From NCBI RefSeq assembly GCF_034424175.1, contig NZ_CP139986.1, positions 3,100,001-3,164,000 of the forward strand: a DNA stretch of 64,000 bases. The letters run 5' to 3'. This document shows positions 50,215 through 58,551 of this stretch, piece by piece. Positions within the stretch are counted from its first letter, which is position 1. Each line of letters opens with the position of its first letter. Under the pieces are notes generated by a model, which searched no databases, was not told where the DNA came from, and worked only from the letters and a program-made list of their open reading frames with translations. This stretch comes from Kluyvera intermedia. Lineage in GTDB: Bacteria > Pseudomonadota > Gammaproteobacteria > Enterobacterales > Enterobacteriaceae. The position numbers and the translations under genes are program-made.

Positions 50215-50228
50215 TGTACAAATGTACA
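50215..50228. promoter_or_regulatory. Palindromic operator candidate between rcdA and ybjJ
   Basis: TGTACA-AA-TGTACA is an exact palindrome apart from its two central bases. It lies 20 nt upstream of rcdA and 47 nt upstream of ybjJ, a typical place for an autoregulatory TetR-family operator. Confidence 0.6.
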
Positions 50229-50275
50229 CAAGCTTGTTAGTGTTGTCTGCATACTTTCCGACCCGATGCGAATGG

Positions 50276-51478
50276 ATGACAACGTTAACCTCCCGTAAAG
50301 CCCTGCAACTGCGGATGTGGGCACTCTTCATGTTCTTCTTTTTACCCGGTTTATTAATGGCTTCCTGGGCCACACGTACGCCTGCGATCCGCGATATTTT
50401 GTCTGTATCCACGGCTGAAATGGGTATCGTCCTGTTTGGCCTGTCGATTGGTTCGATGAGCGGCATCCTTTGTTCCGCCTTTTTTGTGAAACGATTCGGT
50501 ACCCGCACGGTTATCCGCACCACCATGTCGTGCGCTATCTTCGGGATGATGATTCTGAGCCTGGCGCTGCATCTCAGTTCTGCATGGGTCTTTGCGATAG
50601 GGCTGGCGATATTCGGTGCTAGCTTCGGTTCGGCCGAAGTGGCGATTAACGTTGAAGGCGCAGCCGTTGAGCGCGAGATGAAAAAAACCGTCCTGCCGAT
50701 GATGCACGGCTTCTATAGCTTAGGAACGCTGGTCGGCGCAGGCGTCGGTATGGCGGTCACGGCCTTCGGTTTACCTGCCGTGTGGCACATTATGGTCGCG
50801 GGATTAGTGGGTATTGCCCCAATTTTCATCGCTATCAAAGCCATTCCGGATGGAACCGGTCGTAACGAAGCGGAAGACGCACACCACCAGGAAAAAGGCG
50901 TGCCGTTCTGGCGCGACATGCAGCTAATGCTGATTGGCGTGGTAGTACTGGCGATGGCCTTTGCGGAGGGTTCCGCCAATGACTGGCTGCCGCTGCTGAT
51001 GGTTGACGGCCACGGTTTCAGCCCAACATCAGGCTCGCTGATTTACGCAGGCTTCACGCTGGGCATGACCGTCGGACGCTTCACTGGCGGCTGGTTTATT
51101 GATCGCTATAGCCGCGTCACCGTGGTTCGCGCCAGTGCGCTAATGGGCGCATTAGGCATTGCCTTAATTATCTTTGTCGACAGCCCGTGGGTTGCTGGGG
51201 TGTCGGTTATCCTGTGGGGTCTTGGCGCATCGCTTGGTTTCCCGCTGACCATTTCTGCCGCCAGCGATACCGGCCCGGATGCGCCTACCCGCGTCAGCGT
51301 GGTCGCAACAACCGGCTATCTGGCATTCCTCGTAGGCCCCCCGCTGCTCGGCTTCCTCGGCGAACATTACGGCCTGCGTAGCGCAATGCTTGCCGTACTG
51401 GCGCTGGTTCTGATTGCCGCTCTGGTGGCGAAAGCGGTGGCCAAACCCGAGCCCCGCGTTGTAATGGAGAGTCACTGA
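50276..51478 (+). CDS. ybjJ: MFS transporter YbjJ
   Basis: A 400-residue major-facilitator protein with 12 predicted helices, matching K-12 YbjJ (FMFFFLPGLLMASWATRTPA, FGSAEVAINVEGAAVEREM, FAEGSANDWLPLLMVDGHGF). Substrate unknown. I chose the ATG at 50276, giving MTTLTSRKALQLRMWALF; a long upstream extension to 50099 would run through rcdA and its operator and is rejected. The ribosome site is weak. Its stop overlaps the ybjI start (TGATG). Confidence 0.92.
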   Translation: MTTLTSRKALQLRMWALFMFFFLPGLLMASWATRTPAIRDILSVSTAEMGIVLFGLSIGSMSGILCSAFFVKRFGTRTVIRTTMSCAIFGMMILSLALHLSSAWVFAIGLAIFGASFGSAEVAINVEGAAVEREMKKTVLPMMHGFYSLGTLVGAGVGMAVTAFGLPAVWHIMVAGLVGIAPIFIAIKAIPDGTGRNEAEDAHHQEKGVPFWRDMQLMLIGVVVLAMAFAEGSANDWLPLLMVDGHGFSPTSGSLIYAGFTLGMTVGRFTGGWFIDRYSRVTVVRASALMGALGIALIIFVDSPWVAGVSVILWGLGASLGFPLTISAASDTGPDAPTRVSVVATTGYLAFLVGPPLLGFLGEHYGLRSAMLAVLALVLIAALVAKAVAKPEPRVVMESH

Positions 51479-52290
51479 TGGGCGTTAAACTGATCGCTGT
51501 CGACATGGACGGCACATTCCTGAACGATAAAAAGACCTATAACCGCGAGCGCTTTCGTCAGCAATACGCACAGATGAAAGCACAGCAGATCCACTTTGTG
51601 GTCGCCAGCGGTAACCAGTATTACCAGCTTGCTTCTTTCTTCCCGGAGATAGTCGAGGAGATTGCATTCGTGGCGGAAAACGGCGGCTGGGTGCGAGATG
51701 CGGGCGAAGATGTCTATAACTGTTCGATGCCACGCGAACACTTTCATCAAATTGTTGATTTCCTGCAAACCCGCCCGGAGATTGAGATTATTGCCTGCGG
51801 CAAAGCCAGCGCCTATACGCTGAAAAGCTACGATCAGCGCTTCCACGATATCGCTGTGCATTACTACCATCGCATGGAACTGGTGGACAATTTCGACAAT
51901 ATTAATGACACCATTTTGAAATTCGCGTTGAATATTCCAGACGAAAAAGTGCCAGAAATGCAGGCGACGCTGGATGCGAAACTCGGTCATTTGCTCACTG
52001 CGGTCACCACCGGTCATGGCAGTATCGACCTGATTATTCCAGGCGTTCACAAGGCCAACGGTCTGCGTTTATTGCAGGAACGCTGGGGAGTGAATGATGA
52101 TGAAGTCGTGGCCTTTGGCGACAGCGGCAATGATATTGAGATGGTGAAACAGGCCGGATACGGCTTTGCGATGGCTAACGCTGCCGACGCGGTGAAAGCC
52201 GTCGCCGGTTATCATGCGCCGCATAATAATGAAGAAGGCGTGCTGGAGATGATTGATAAGGCGTTGAAGGGCGAAGCGCCGTTTGCCTGA
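51478..52290 (+). CDS. ybjI: HAD-family sugar phosphatase YbjI
   Basis: A 270-residue Cof-type (class IIB) HAD phosphatase; K-12 YbjI hydrolyses FMN and sugar phosphates such as erythrose 4-phosphate. Motif I is VDMDGTFLND (Asp9 and Asp11), motif II VVASGNQ, motif III Lys in HKANGLRLL, and motif IV VVAFGDSGNDIEMVKQAG. It is translationally coupled to ybjJ. In K-12 ybjH lies between ybjI and mdfA; here the gap has only a palindrome. Confidence 0.94.
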   Translation: MGVKLIAVDMDGTFLNDKKTYNRERFRQQYAQMKAQQIHFVVASGNQYYQLASFFPEIVEEIAFVAENGGWVRDAGEDVYNCSMPREHFHQIVDFLQTRPEIEIIACGKASAYTLKSYDQRFHDIAVHYYHRMELVDNFDNINDTILKFALNIPDEKVPEMQATLDAKLGHLLTAVTTGHGSIDLIIPGVHKANGLRLLQERWGVNDDEVVAFGDSGNDIEMVKQAGYGFAMANAADAVKAVAGYHAPHNNEEGVLEMIDKALKGEAPFA

Positions 52291-52299
52291 ACCCGGTGG

Positions 52300-52375
52300 T
52301 CCCGGCGGCGCTGCGCTTGGCCGGGCTACCGGTCGATATCGTTTTGTAGCCCGGCCAAGCGCAGTGCCGCCGGGA
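52300..52375. repeat. Near-perfect 30-bp-arm palindrome between ybjI and mdfA
   Basis: The arms at 52300-52329 and 52346-52375 are complementary at 29 of 30 positions (one C/T difference near CAGTGCCG). The arms begin or end with GTAGCCCGGCCAAGCGCAG, which ties it to the GTAGCCCGG repeat group. The 16-nt spacer is CGGTCGATATCGTTTT. Placed between convergent genes, it can act as a hairpin at both 3' ends. Confidence 0.85.
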
Positions 52376-52383
52376 ACTTCCGC

Positions 52384-53619
52384 TTATTCCGGCTGTAAGC
52401 CGCTGCCAACCGTTTTATCCCGCAGGAACATCACCATCAGCACCAGCCACAGCACGCCGCCCGCCAGATTAAACAGGCTAAACAAGCCAATACCGCCCAT
52501 CTGATAGCTATGTTTGCTAAGTTCAATACCCACGGTAAAGATCAGCATCTGCAACATCCCCATGGCGGCGGAAACCGTCCCTTTACTCATATCACTGGCA
52601 AACAGCGTCAAACGCACCAGCCCGGCGTTGGCAAGGCCAATACCAAAGGCGTAGAAACTTAACCCTGCGGTCATCCACAAATAAGCATGTGATGACACCA
52701 CCGTGGCCGCCGCCGCGAGGATCAGGCCAAACATAATCGGGTAACCACCGGCGATAATCAGCGCGCGTACCGTACGGCGGGAGGTCAGTCGTGCCAGCAC
52801 CAGGTTACCGAGAATCAAAGCGCCAAAAATGGGCACCTGCAACAAACCATATTCATAGCTGCTGGCATTTTCACCGCTAATAATAATCACCGGCGATTGG
52901 GCAATCCACGCCAGTAGCGGCAGGCTGACAAATCCCGTCGCCAGTGCACCGGCAACAAAGCGCCCGTTTTTCAGCACTTCACGGTAGTCTTGCCCCAGCG
53001 TCTTTAATGACAGCTTTTCGCCAAGACGGGTCGCCGTTTCAGGCATCGCCTTAAACAACCCAACGTAAGCAATCGCTGCCAGCACCGCAAACAGGACAAA
53101 CATACTTTCCCAGCGGGCGAGATGGATCCACGCGGCCCCAACCAATGGCCCTAACAGCGGAGCAATCAGCGCCACGTTTGCCATTAGCGCCGTTATTTTG
53201 ATACAGGTCGCCTCATCGAACGACTCCTGAATCGCTGCGTAACCCACCGCACCGATAAAGCACAGGCTCACCCCCTGTAAAAAACGCAGGAAGGTAAACT
53301 GCTCAATATTTTGCACCATCAGCGTGGCAAGGCACGTCACGATAAACCAGATAACACCGGTCAGCATTACCGGGCGACGCCCGATACGATCCGACAGCGG
53401 CCCTAGCAGCCATTGCAGGAACATGCCGCCCGCCAGATACGCGGTCATCGAGGTCGGAACCCACTCGTCACCGGCATTAAATTCTTTAACGACCGCGAGC
53501 ATCCCCGGCTGAATCATATCGTTGGCGATATAGGTGGAAAACTCATACAGCACGAGGCAAAGCGGGAATAGAATCGCTTTGCGCCCCAAGCGTTTCCGGG
53601 AAGAAGAGGAAGTATCCAT
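52384..53619 (-). CDS. mdfA: Multidrug efflux MFS transporter MdfA
   Basis: MdfA is a proton-coupled antiporter exporting chloramphenicol, fluoroquinolones, cationic dyes and alkali cations. The 411-residue protein has 12 helices, the acidic pair in helix 1 (Glu and Asp in LYEFSTYIANDMIQPG, equivalent to Glu26 and Asp34), and motif A GPLSDRIGRRPVM. The N-terminal 15 residues (Ser-rich, MDTSSSSRKRLG) differ from K-12. The ribosome site is weak. It diverges from ybjG. Confidence 0.96.
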   Translation of the reverse strand: MDTSSSSRKRLGRKAILFPLCLVLYEFSTYIANDMIQPGMLAVVKEFNAGDEWVPTSMTAYLAGGMFLQWLLGPLSDRIGRRPVMLTGVIWFIVTCLATLMVQNIEQFTFLRFLQGVSLCFIGAVGYAAIQESFDEATCIKITALMANVALIAPLLGPLVGAAWIHLARWESMFVLFAVLAAIAYVGLFKAMPETATRLGEKLSLKTLGQDYREVLKNGRFVAGALATGFVSLPLLAWIAQSPVIIISGENASSYEYGLLQVPIFGALILGNLVLARLTSRRTVRALIIAGGYPIMFGLILAAAATVVSSHAYLWMTAGLSFYAFGIGLANAGLVRLTLFASDMSKGTVSAAMGMLQMLIFTVGIELSKHSYQMGGIGLFSLFNLAGGVLWLVLMVMFLRDKTVGSGLQPE

Positions 53620-53718
53620 TTATCTCGCATCCATAATAAAAACGCGCAAGTTTAATCAATGCACGGTAGTGGTGATAGTTAATTATCACGCAGCTTTACG
53701 ATTTCGCACAAATTGATG

Positions 53719-53754
53719 TTGTTAAGATTCGTTTAAGGTTACGCGCGTTATACT
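53719..53754 (+). promoter_or_regulatory. PhoP-box-like site and -10 upstream of ybjG
   Basis: TTGTTA (53719-53724), N5, CGTTTA (53730-53735), 13 nt, then TATACT (53749-53754). Half-sites match the PhoP consensus at 4/6 and 5/6. The implied leader is about 130 nt. I recall ybjG as PhoP-linked in enterics, but this site is read by eye only. Confidence 0.4.
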
Positions 53755-53892
53755 CAACGCCAATTATTGCGCCGCCTTAATTTCCAGACACTTGTACGCC
53801 GGTAACAGGATTCAGACAATACCGCTTTACCGTCCAGGATTGGTTTTTTAAGGTGACTGTCATAAAACCTTCATCTTTGAAGCCGGGACGTT

Positions 53893-54501
53893 ATGCTGGA
53901 AAATCTCAATAACACGCTGTTTTTGCTTATCAACGCCACCCCAGCCTCAGCGCAGTGGCAAATTTCTCTGGCGACTTTTATTGCCAAAGATCTGATTCTC
54001 ATTGTTCCGCTGTTGGCGGCGGCCATGTGGTTATGGGGTGAACGCCGACAGGTTCACGCTCAGCGTCATCTGGTGGTTAAAGTCGCGCTGGCTATCGCCG
54101 TGAGCCTGACTATTTCCTGGACGATGGGTCAGCTATACCCCCATGAACGCCCCTTTGCGGCGAATATCGGCTACAACTTCCTGCATCATGCGGCGGATAA
54201 TTCGTTCCCAAGCGATCACGGCACGGTGATATTCACCTTCGCCCTGGCTTTCCTGTTCTGGCATCGCGTATGGTCCGGCCTGGCGCTGATGGCTGTCGGT
54301 ATCGCCATCGCCTGGTCTCGTGTCTATCTGGGCGTACACTGGCCGATGGATATGCTCGGCGGTTTCCTGTGTGGTCTGGTGGGCTGCATGGTGGCGCAAT
54401 TGCTGTGGCAATTTATCGGTGCTCCCGTTTATCCGCGACTGCAACAAATTCACCGTCTGGTTTTCTCTGTGCCAATTCGCAAGGGCTGGGTGCGTGACTA
54501 G
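53893..54501 (+). CDS. ybjG: Undecaprenyl-diphosphatase YbjG
   Basis: YbjG is one of the PAP2-type enzymes that dephosphorylate undecaprenyl pyrophosphate on the periplasmic side, recycling the lipid carrier. Overexpression gives bacitracin resistance. The 202-residue protein has six helices and the three PAP2 motifs: LYPHERPF (motif 1 region), SFPSDHGTVIF (motif 2, His) and SRVYLGVHWPMDMLGG (motif 3, His and Asp). It is followed by deoR in the same direction. Confidence 0.94.
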   Translation: MLENLNNTLFLLINATPASAQWQISLATFIAKDLILIVPLLAAAMWLWGERRQVHAQRHLVVKVALAIAVSLTISWTMGQLYPHERPFAANIGYNFLHHAADNSFPSDHGTVIFTFALAFLFWHRVWSGLALMAVGIAIAWSRVYLGVHWPMDMLGGFLCGLVGCMVAQLLWQFIGAPVYPRLQQIHRLVFSVPIRKGWVRD

Positions 54502-54571
54502 CCCCGCGCTCGCAGGTAAAATACCATGTTGACCCCGGAATCCTCTCTGGGGCATTTCGGCTAGAGGCACT

Positions 54572-55330
54572 ATGGAAACACGACGCGACGAGCGAATGGG
54601 TCAACTGATCCAGGCACTAAAACGTAGCGATAAGCTGCATTTGAAAGAAGCGGCGGCGCTGCTCGGCGTTTCCGAAATGACGATTCGTCGCGATCTTAAC
54701 AGCGAAAGCGGACCCGTTGTGTTGCTGGGCGGCTACGTGGTGCTGGAGCCGCGCAGCGTTCCTCACTATTTGTTAAGCGATCAGAAAACGCGTCTGGTGG
54801 ATGAAAAGAAGCTAGCAGCGCGGCACGCGGCGAAGCTGTTAAAAGCACATCAGATGGCGTTCTTTGACTGCGGAACCACCACGCCATGGATTATCGATGC
54901 GATTGATAACGAGCTGCCCTTCACCGCAGTCTGCTATTCGCTCAATACTTTCCTCGCGCTGCAAGAAAAACCCCACTGCCGACCGATTTTGTGCGGCGGC
55001 GAATTCCACGCCAGCAATGCTATTTTCAAACCGATCAGTGAGCAGGATACGCTCTCACACCTGTGCCCGGACATTGCTTACTATTCCGCAGCGGGTATCG
55101 ATATTGAGATGGGGGCAACCTGCTTTAATCTTGAGGAACTGCCGGTGAAGCACTGGGCAATGCGCCAGTCGCGCTACCACGTGTTGGTGGCCGATCACAG
55201 TAAATTTGGCAAAGTGCGCCCGGCCCGCATGGGTGATTTAACACGTTTTGATGTGATCGCCAGCGACACCTGCCCGGATGACGAGCTGGTGGCACTGGCC
55301 AAACAGCAGCAAATTTCACTGCTGTATTAA
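54572..55330 (+). CDS. deoR: Deoxyribose operon repressor DeoR
   Basis: DeoR represses the deo and nup genes for deoxynucleoside use; deoxyribose 5-phosphate is the inducer. The 252-residue protein has the N-terminal DeoR helix-turn-helix (KLHLKEAAALLGVSEMTIRR) and the sugar-phosphate isomerase-like C-terminus (FDCGTTTPWIIDAIDNELPF, LCGGEFHASNAIF, VADHSKFGKVRPARMG). The start follows TAGAGGCACT. It converges with dacC, 4 nt apart. Confidence 0.96.
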   Translation: METRRDERMGQLIQALKRSDKLHLKEAAALLGVSEMTIRRDLNSESGPVVLLGGYVVLEPRSVPHYLLSDQKTRLVDEKKLAARHAAKLLKAHQMAFFDCGTTTPWIIDAIDNELPFTAVCYSLNTFLALQEKPHCRPILCGGEFHASNAIFKPISEQDTLSHLCPDIAYYSAAGIDIEMGATCFNLEELPVKHWAMRQSRYHVLVADHSKFGKVRPARMGDLTRFDVIASDTCPDDELVALAKQQQISLLY

Positions 55331-55334
55331 GCGA

Positions 55335-56537
55335 TTACGAGAACCAGCTGCCGAACCACTGGTGGAACTTCATCAGCACGAAGTCCATCATACGGCTCAC
55401 GAACCCGCCCTCTTCGACCGCTTCCATCACGATAAGCGGGCGCTGTTCGATGGTTTTGTCGTTCAGTTTAAAGTCGATAGTACCGACCACCTGTCCTTTG
55501 GTCAGCGGCGCGGTGAGCTGCGGCTGGGTTAAGGTGTAGCTGGCCTTCAGATTCTTCAACTGCCCTTTCGGGATCGTCACCGAACCCGCTTCCCCGGCGC
55601 CCAGCTTCACTTCGCTGGAATCACCGTACCACACGCGTTGGCTGATAAAGGTGGCATCCGGTTTGATCGGGGTCACGGTTTCATAGAAACGGAAGCCCCA
55701 GGTCAGCAATTTTTCCGACTCGTTAAAACGCACCCGGTCGCTTTTGGTGCCCAGCACGACCGCAATCAGGCGCATATCACCCTGCGTTGCCGACGACACC
55801 AGGTTATAGCCCGCTCCCGCCGTGGTGCCGGTTTTCACGCCGTCAACATTCAGGTTAGAACTCCACAGCAGACGGTTGCGGTTTGGCTGGCGAATGTTGT
55901 TGAAGGTGAATTCTTTCTCTTTATGTACCGCGTACTCTTCCGGAACATCATGGATCATCGCTTTGGTCAGCAATGCCATGTCACGCGCGGTGCTGAACTG
56001 CCCTGGCGCATCCAGACCGTGAACGGTTTTGAAAGTGGTGTTAGTCAGGCCAATTTTCTGCGCGTAGCCGTTCATCAGGCTAACGAAGGAATCCTGGCTA
56101 CCGGCAACGTAATCTGCAATCGCGATGCTGGCATCATTACCGGACTGAATAATCACCCCTTTATTGAGGTTCTCAACCGAGACCTGCTCGCCAGGCTTCA
56201 GGAACATCACCGATGAGCCACGCAGTGCCGGGTTGCCGGTTGCCCAGGCATCGCGCCCGATGGTAACCATATCAGGCAGCTTAATTTTTCCCGCTTTCAA
56301 CGCCTGGCCGACGACATAGCTGGTCATGATTTTTGTCAGACTTGCCGGGTCGAGTTTCTCGTCGGCGTTGCCTTCAGCCAGTACCTTGCCGCTGGCATAA
56401 TCCATTAAAATAAATGCCCGCGCTTCAATCGCTGGAGCGTCAGGGAGTTGTTCCGCCGCCTGCACCGTAGGTGCAACCACGAGTAAAAGCGCTGAGCCCG
56501 CTAAAAGGCTCCGAAAGGCGTTAGCATTACACATCAT
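55335..56537 (-). CDS. dacC: D-alanyl-D-alanine carboxypeptidase DacC (PBP6)
   Basis: DacC removes the terminal D-Ala from peptidoglycan pentapeptides in the periplasm and is anchored by a C-terminal amphipathic helix (FVLMKFHQWFGSWFS). The 400-residue precursor has a signal peptide to about residue 27 (VAPTVQAAEQ) and the penicillin-binding motifs Ser66-x-x-Lys69 (SLTK), Ser132-Gly-Asn134 and Lys235-Thr-Gly237. I chose the ATG at 56537, with GGTGG five nt upstream, because it gives the K-12 length; 19 codons further upstream lack support. Confidence 0.95.
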   Translation of the reverse strand: MMCNANAFRSLLAGSALLLVVAPTVQAAEQLPDAPAIEARAFILMDYASGKVLAEGNADEKLDPASLTKIMTSYVVGQALKAGKIKLPDMVTIGRDAWATGNPALRGSSVMFLKPGEQVSVENLNKGVIIQSGNDASIAIADYVAGSQDSFVSLMNGYAQKIGLTNTTFKTVHGLDAPGQFSTARDMALLTKAMIHDVPEEYAVHKEKEFTFNNIRQPNRNRLLWSSNLNVDGVKTGTTAGAGYNLVSSATQGDMRLIAVVLGTKSDRVRFNESEKLLTWGFRFYETVTPIKPDATFISQRVWYGDSSEVKLGAGEAGSVTIPKGQLKNLKASYTLTQPQLTAPLTKGQVVGTIDFKLNDKTIEQRPLIVMEAVEEGGFVSRMMDFVLMKFHQWFGSWFS

Positions 56538-56770
56538 AAAGACCACCCAAGTATCCATTCCCAAAAACACGCCACTACAGTAACCGTACTGCATCAGGCG
56601 GTGAGTAATAGCGTAGAAACTCTCTCAAAGAAACAGTGAGTTGGTAAAGTTTTTTAAGTTTACGCAAGATCCTTATCTTGTGCCTAAAACCTGACATTTT
56701 TTTTGACAGTGATTGCGTAATTGTTAAGTTTCGCTCACATTTAATCTCCGCTAATAAAACTGGAGTGGCT

Positions 56771-57391
56771 ATGGTTACGCTGTGGGGACGCAATAACTCA
56801 ACGAATGTGAAAAAGGTACGCTGGACGCTAGCAGAACTTGGGCTGCCTTATGAGCAGATTATGGCGGGTCAGGGATTTGGTGTGAATCACGATGCAGACT
56901 ATTTGGCACTGAACCCCAACGGTCTGGTACCGATGCTCAAAGACGGCGATGACGTACTGTGGGAATCGAACTCCATCGTGCGCTATCTGGCGGCGCAATA
57001 TGGTGCAGACACGCTGTGGCAGGCGAGCCCCATTCAGCGCGCAAAAAGCGAGAAATGGATGGACTGGGCTAATGAAACGCTCTCCCCCACCCACCGTAAA
57101 ATTCTGATTGGGCTGGTAAGAACGCCGGCAGAAAAACGCAACATGGCCGAGATTGAAGCGGCAATTGTTGCCTGCGAACCGCTACTGGAAATTCTCGATA
57201 ACACCCTGGCGCAACAGACCTGGCTTTCCGAAGAGCAATTCGGCGTGGGAGATATTGCGGCTGCGCCGTTTGTTTATAACCTGCTGGAAACGGTCAAAAC
57301 CTGGCAGCCACGCCCACATCTGGCCCGCTGGTATCAGCAGTTGGCCGATCGTCCGGCCTTCCGCGACGTGGTGATGATCCCGGTGACGTAA
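56771..57391 (+). CDS. gstB: Glutathione S-transferase GstB
   Basis: GstB (formerly YliJ) conjugates glutathione, in E. coli with activity toward bromoacetate and iodoacetamide. The 206-residue protein has a thioredoxin-like N-terminus (TLWGRNNSTNVKKVRWTL with the catalytic Ser/Asn region) and the glutathione-binding VPMLKDG and ESNSIVRYLA, followed by an all-helical C-terminal domain (FGVGDIAAAPFVY). I chose the ATG at 56771 behind TGGAG, as in K-12. It is convergent with, and 5 nt from, the following regulator gene. Confidence 0.94.
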   Translation: MVTLWGRNNSTNVKKVRWTLAELGLPYEQIMAGQGFGVNHDADYLALNPNGLVPMLKDGDDVLWESNSIVRYLAAQYGADTLWQASPIQRAKSEKWMDWANETLSPTHRKILIGLVRTPAEKRNMAEIEAAIVACEPLLEILDNTLAQQTWLSEEQFGVGDIAAAPFVYNLLETVKTWQPRPHLARWYQQLADRPAFRDVVMIPVT

Positions 57392-57396
57392 TCTCT

Positions 57397-58407
57397 TCAG
57401 GTGTGTTGGCTGCTGCCACGCACCTGCAATTTCCCGACCATCCTGATATGCGCCGAGACATCGTCACCATCGCATAAGTAACTCACCGCCATCCGCCCCA
57501 GTTCGTTATAAGCCAGCTGTACGCTGGTGAGCGCAGGCGTTAACTGATGCGCAATCCGCTGGTCATCATAGCCGCACACCAACACCTGTTGCGGAATCGA
57601 AATATTCAGCGTTGCCAGCGCCTGATAGCAGCCAAGCGTCATCCAATCGCTGGCGCAGAAAATGGCCTGCGGCGGCTGCGGCAGGCGCATTAATTCAAGC
57701 GTGGCATTAAACGTCGCATCCAAAGACCAATCGGTCTGTTTAATCAGCGCCTCATCAACGGTAATTCCCGCATGGGCGAGCGTTTGTCGATAGCCTTCCA
57801 GACGCAGCACGCTGGCATCCATCCACTCATCACCCATGATATGAGCAATACGCGTCACGCCTTGCGCGAGCAGATGATTCACTATCTGGCAAGCGTTAGC
57901 CCGGTCATCCGGCAGGAAGGTCGGCAGTAGCGGTCGATTGGGATCGTACTGGTTTAGCAACACCACCGGCTTTTTCAGCAAAGGCTCAAACGCGGAGAAA
58001 TCAAACGCACGGGTAACCGGGCTTGCCAGAATAACGCCCGCGCACTGGCGTCTTTCAAGCTGGCGCAGGATCTGCTCTGCCAGCTGCATGTCATCGCCGT
58101 AATCGTAAACGCTCAGCAGCATGTCTCGCTGCCAGGCGGTACTGCTGGCTTCGCTAATGGCGTCGGTAAAAGGGTCATAATTCGGCATACCGCCGAGCAA
58201 CAAGGCGATCTCTTCCTGCCCTTCCGGGCGGTGAGGCACGATGATTTTCTGGTAACCGAGCGCAGTCGCAGCGGCATAGACCCGCTCGCGCGTTGCATCG
58301 CTAAGACGAATGGCACGGCTATTATTCAGCACCAGAGAGACCGTCGCCTGAGAAACACCGGCTTCCCTGGCGATATCACTCATCGTTATCTTATTTTTTT
58401 TCGGCAT
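57397..58407 (-). CDS. LacI-family regulator of the adjacent glycoside hydrolase operon
   Basis: A 336-residue LacI/GalR-type regulator. The N-terminal helix-turn-helix and hinge (TMSDIAREAGVSQATVSLVL, then LSDATRERVYAAATALGYQK) precede a periplasmic-binding-protein-like effector domain (IAHIMGDEWMDASVLRLEGY, AIFCASDWMTLGCYQALATL). The start at 58407 follows AAGGAG. It diverges from the GH5-like and sugar-binding genes, which it probably controls through the palindrome at 58522. The effector sugar is unknown. It is unlike the second regulator at 63273. Confidence 0.88.
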   Translation of the reverse strand: MPKKNKITMSDIAREAGVSQATVSLVLNNSRAIRLSDATRERVYAAATALGYQKIIVPHRPEGQEEIALLLGGMPNYDPFTDAISEASSTAWQRDMLLSVYDYGDDMQLAEQILRQLERRQCAGVILASPVTRAFDFSAFEPLLKKPVVLLNQYDPNRPLLPTFLPDDRANACQIVNHLLAQGVTRIAHIMGDEWMDASVLRLEGYRQTLAHAGITVDEALIKQTDWSLDATFNATLELMRLPQPPQAIFCASDWMTLGCYQALATLNISIPQQVLVCGYDDQRIAHQLTPALTSVQLAYNELGRMAVSYLCDGDDVSAHIRMVGKLQVRGSSQHT

Positions 58408-58521
58408 GTTTGCTCCTTGTCGCCGCCGACTATAGCACAGATATCCCACGTTTTTTTTGTGAACAACCCTGCATATTCACTGCATCAGGATTGCGTATCT
58501 CTCAGTAGATAATAAATATTA

Positions 58522-58537
58522 GCTAATAATTATTAGC
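58522..58537. promoter_or_regulatory. Perfect 16-bp palindrome, probable regulator operator
   Basis: GCTAATAATTATTAGC is exactly self-complementary and lies 14 nt before the GH5-like start, next to its GGAG. The position suits a LacI-family operator acting on the divergent operon. The centre is AATT, not the CG usual for LacI-family sites, so the assignment is by position. Confidence 0.55.
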
Positions 58538-58551
58538 AACGGAGACAAGAG

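Noticed and set aside
50099..50275. A 59-codon N-terminal extension of ybjJ
   Set aside because: It would run through the divergent rcdA start and the palindromic operator; the family starts at the ATG at 50276.
54502..54571. Terminator between ybjG and deoR
   Set aside because: CCCCGG and CTGGGG form only a short imperfect stem with no T run, so it was not called.
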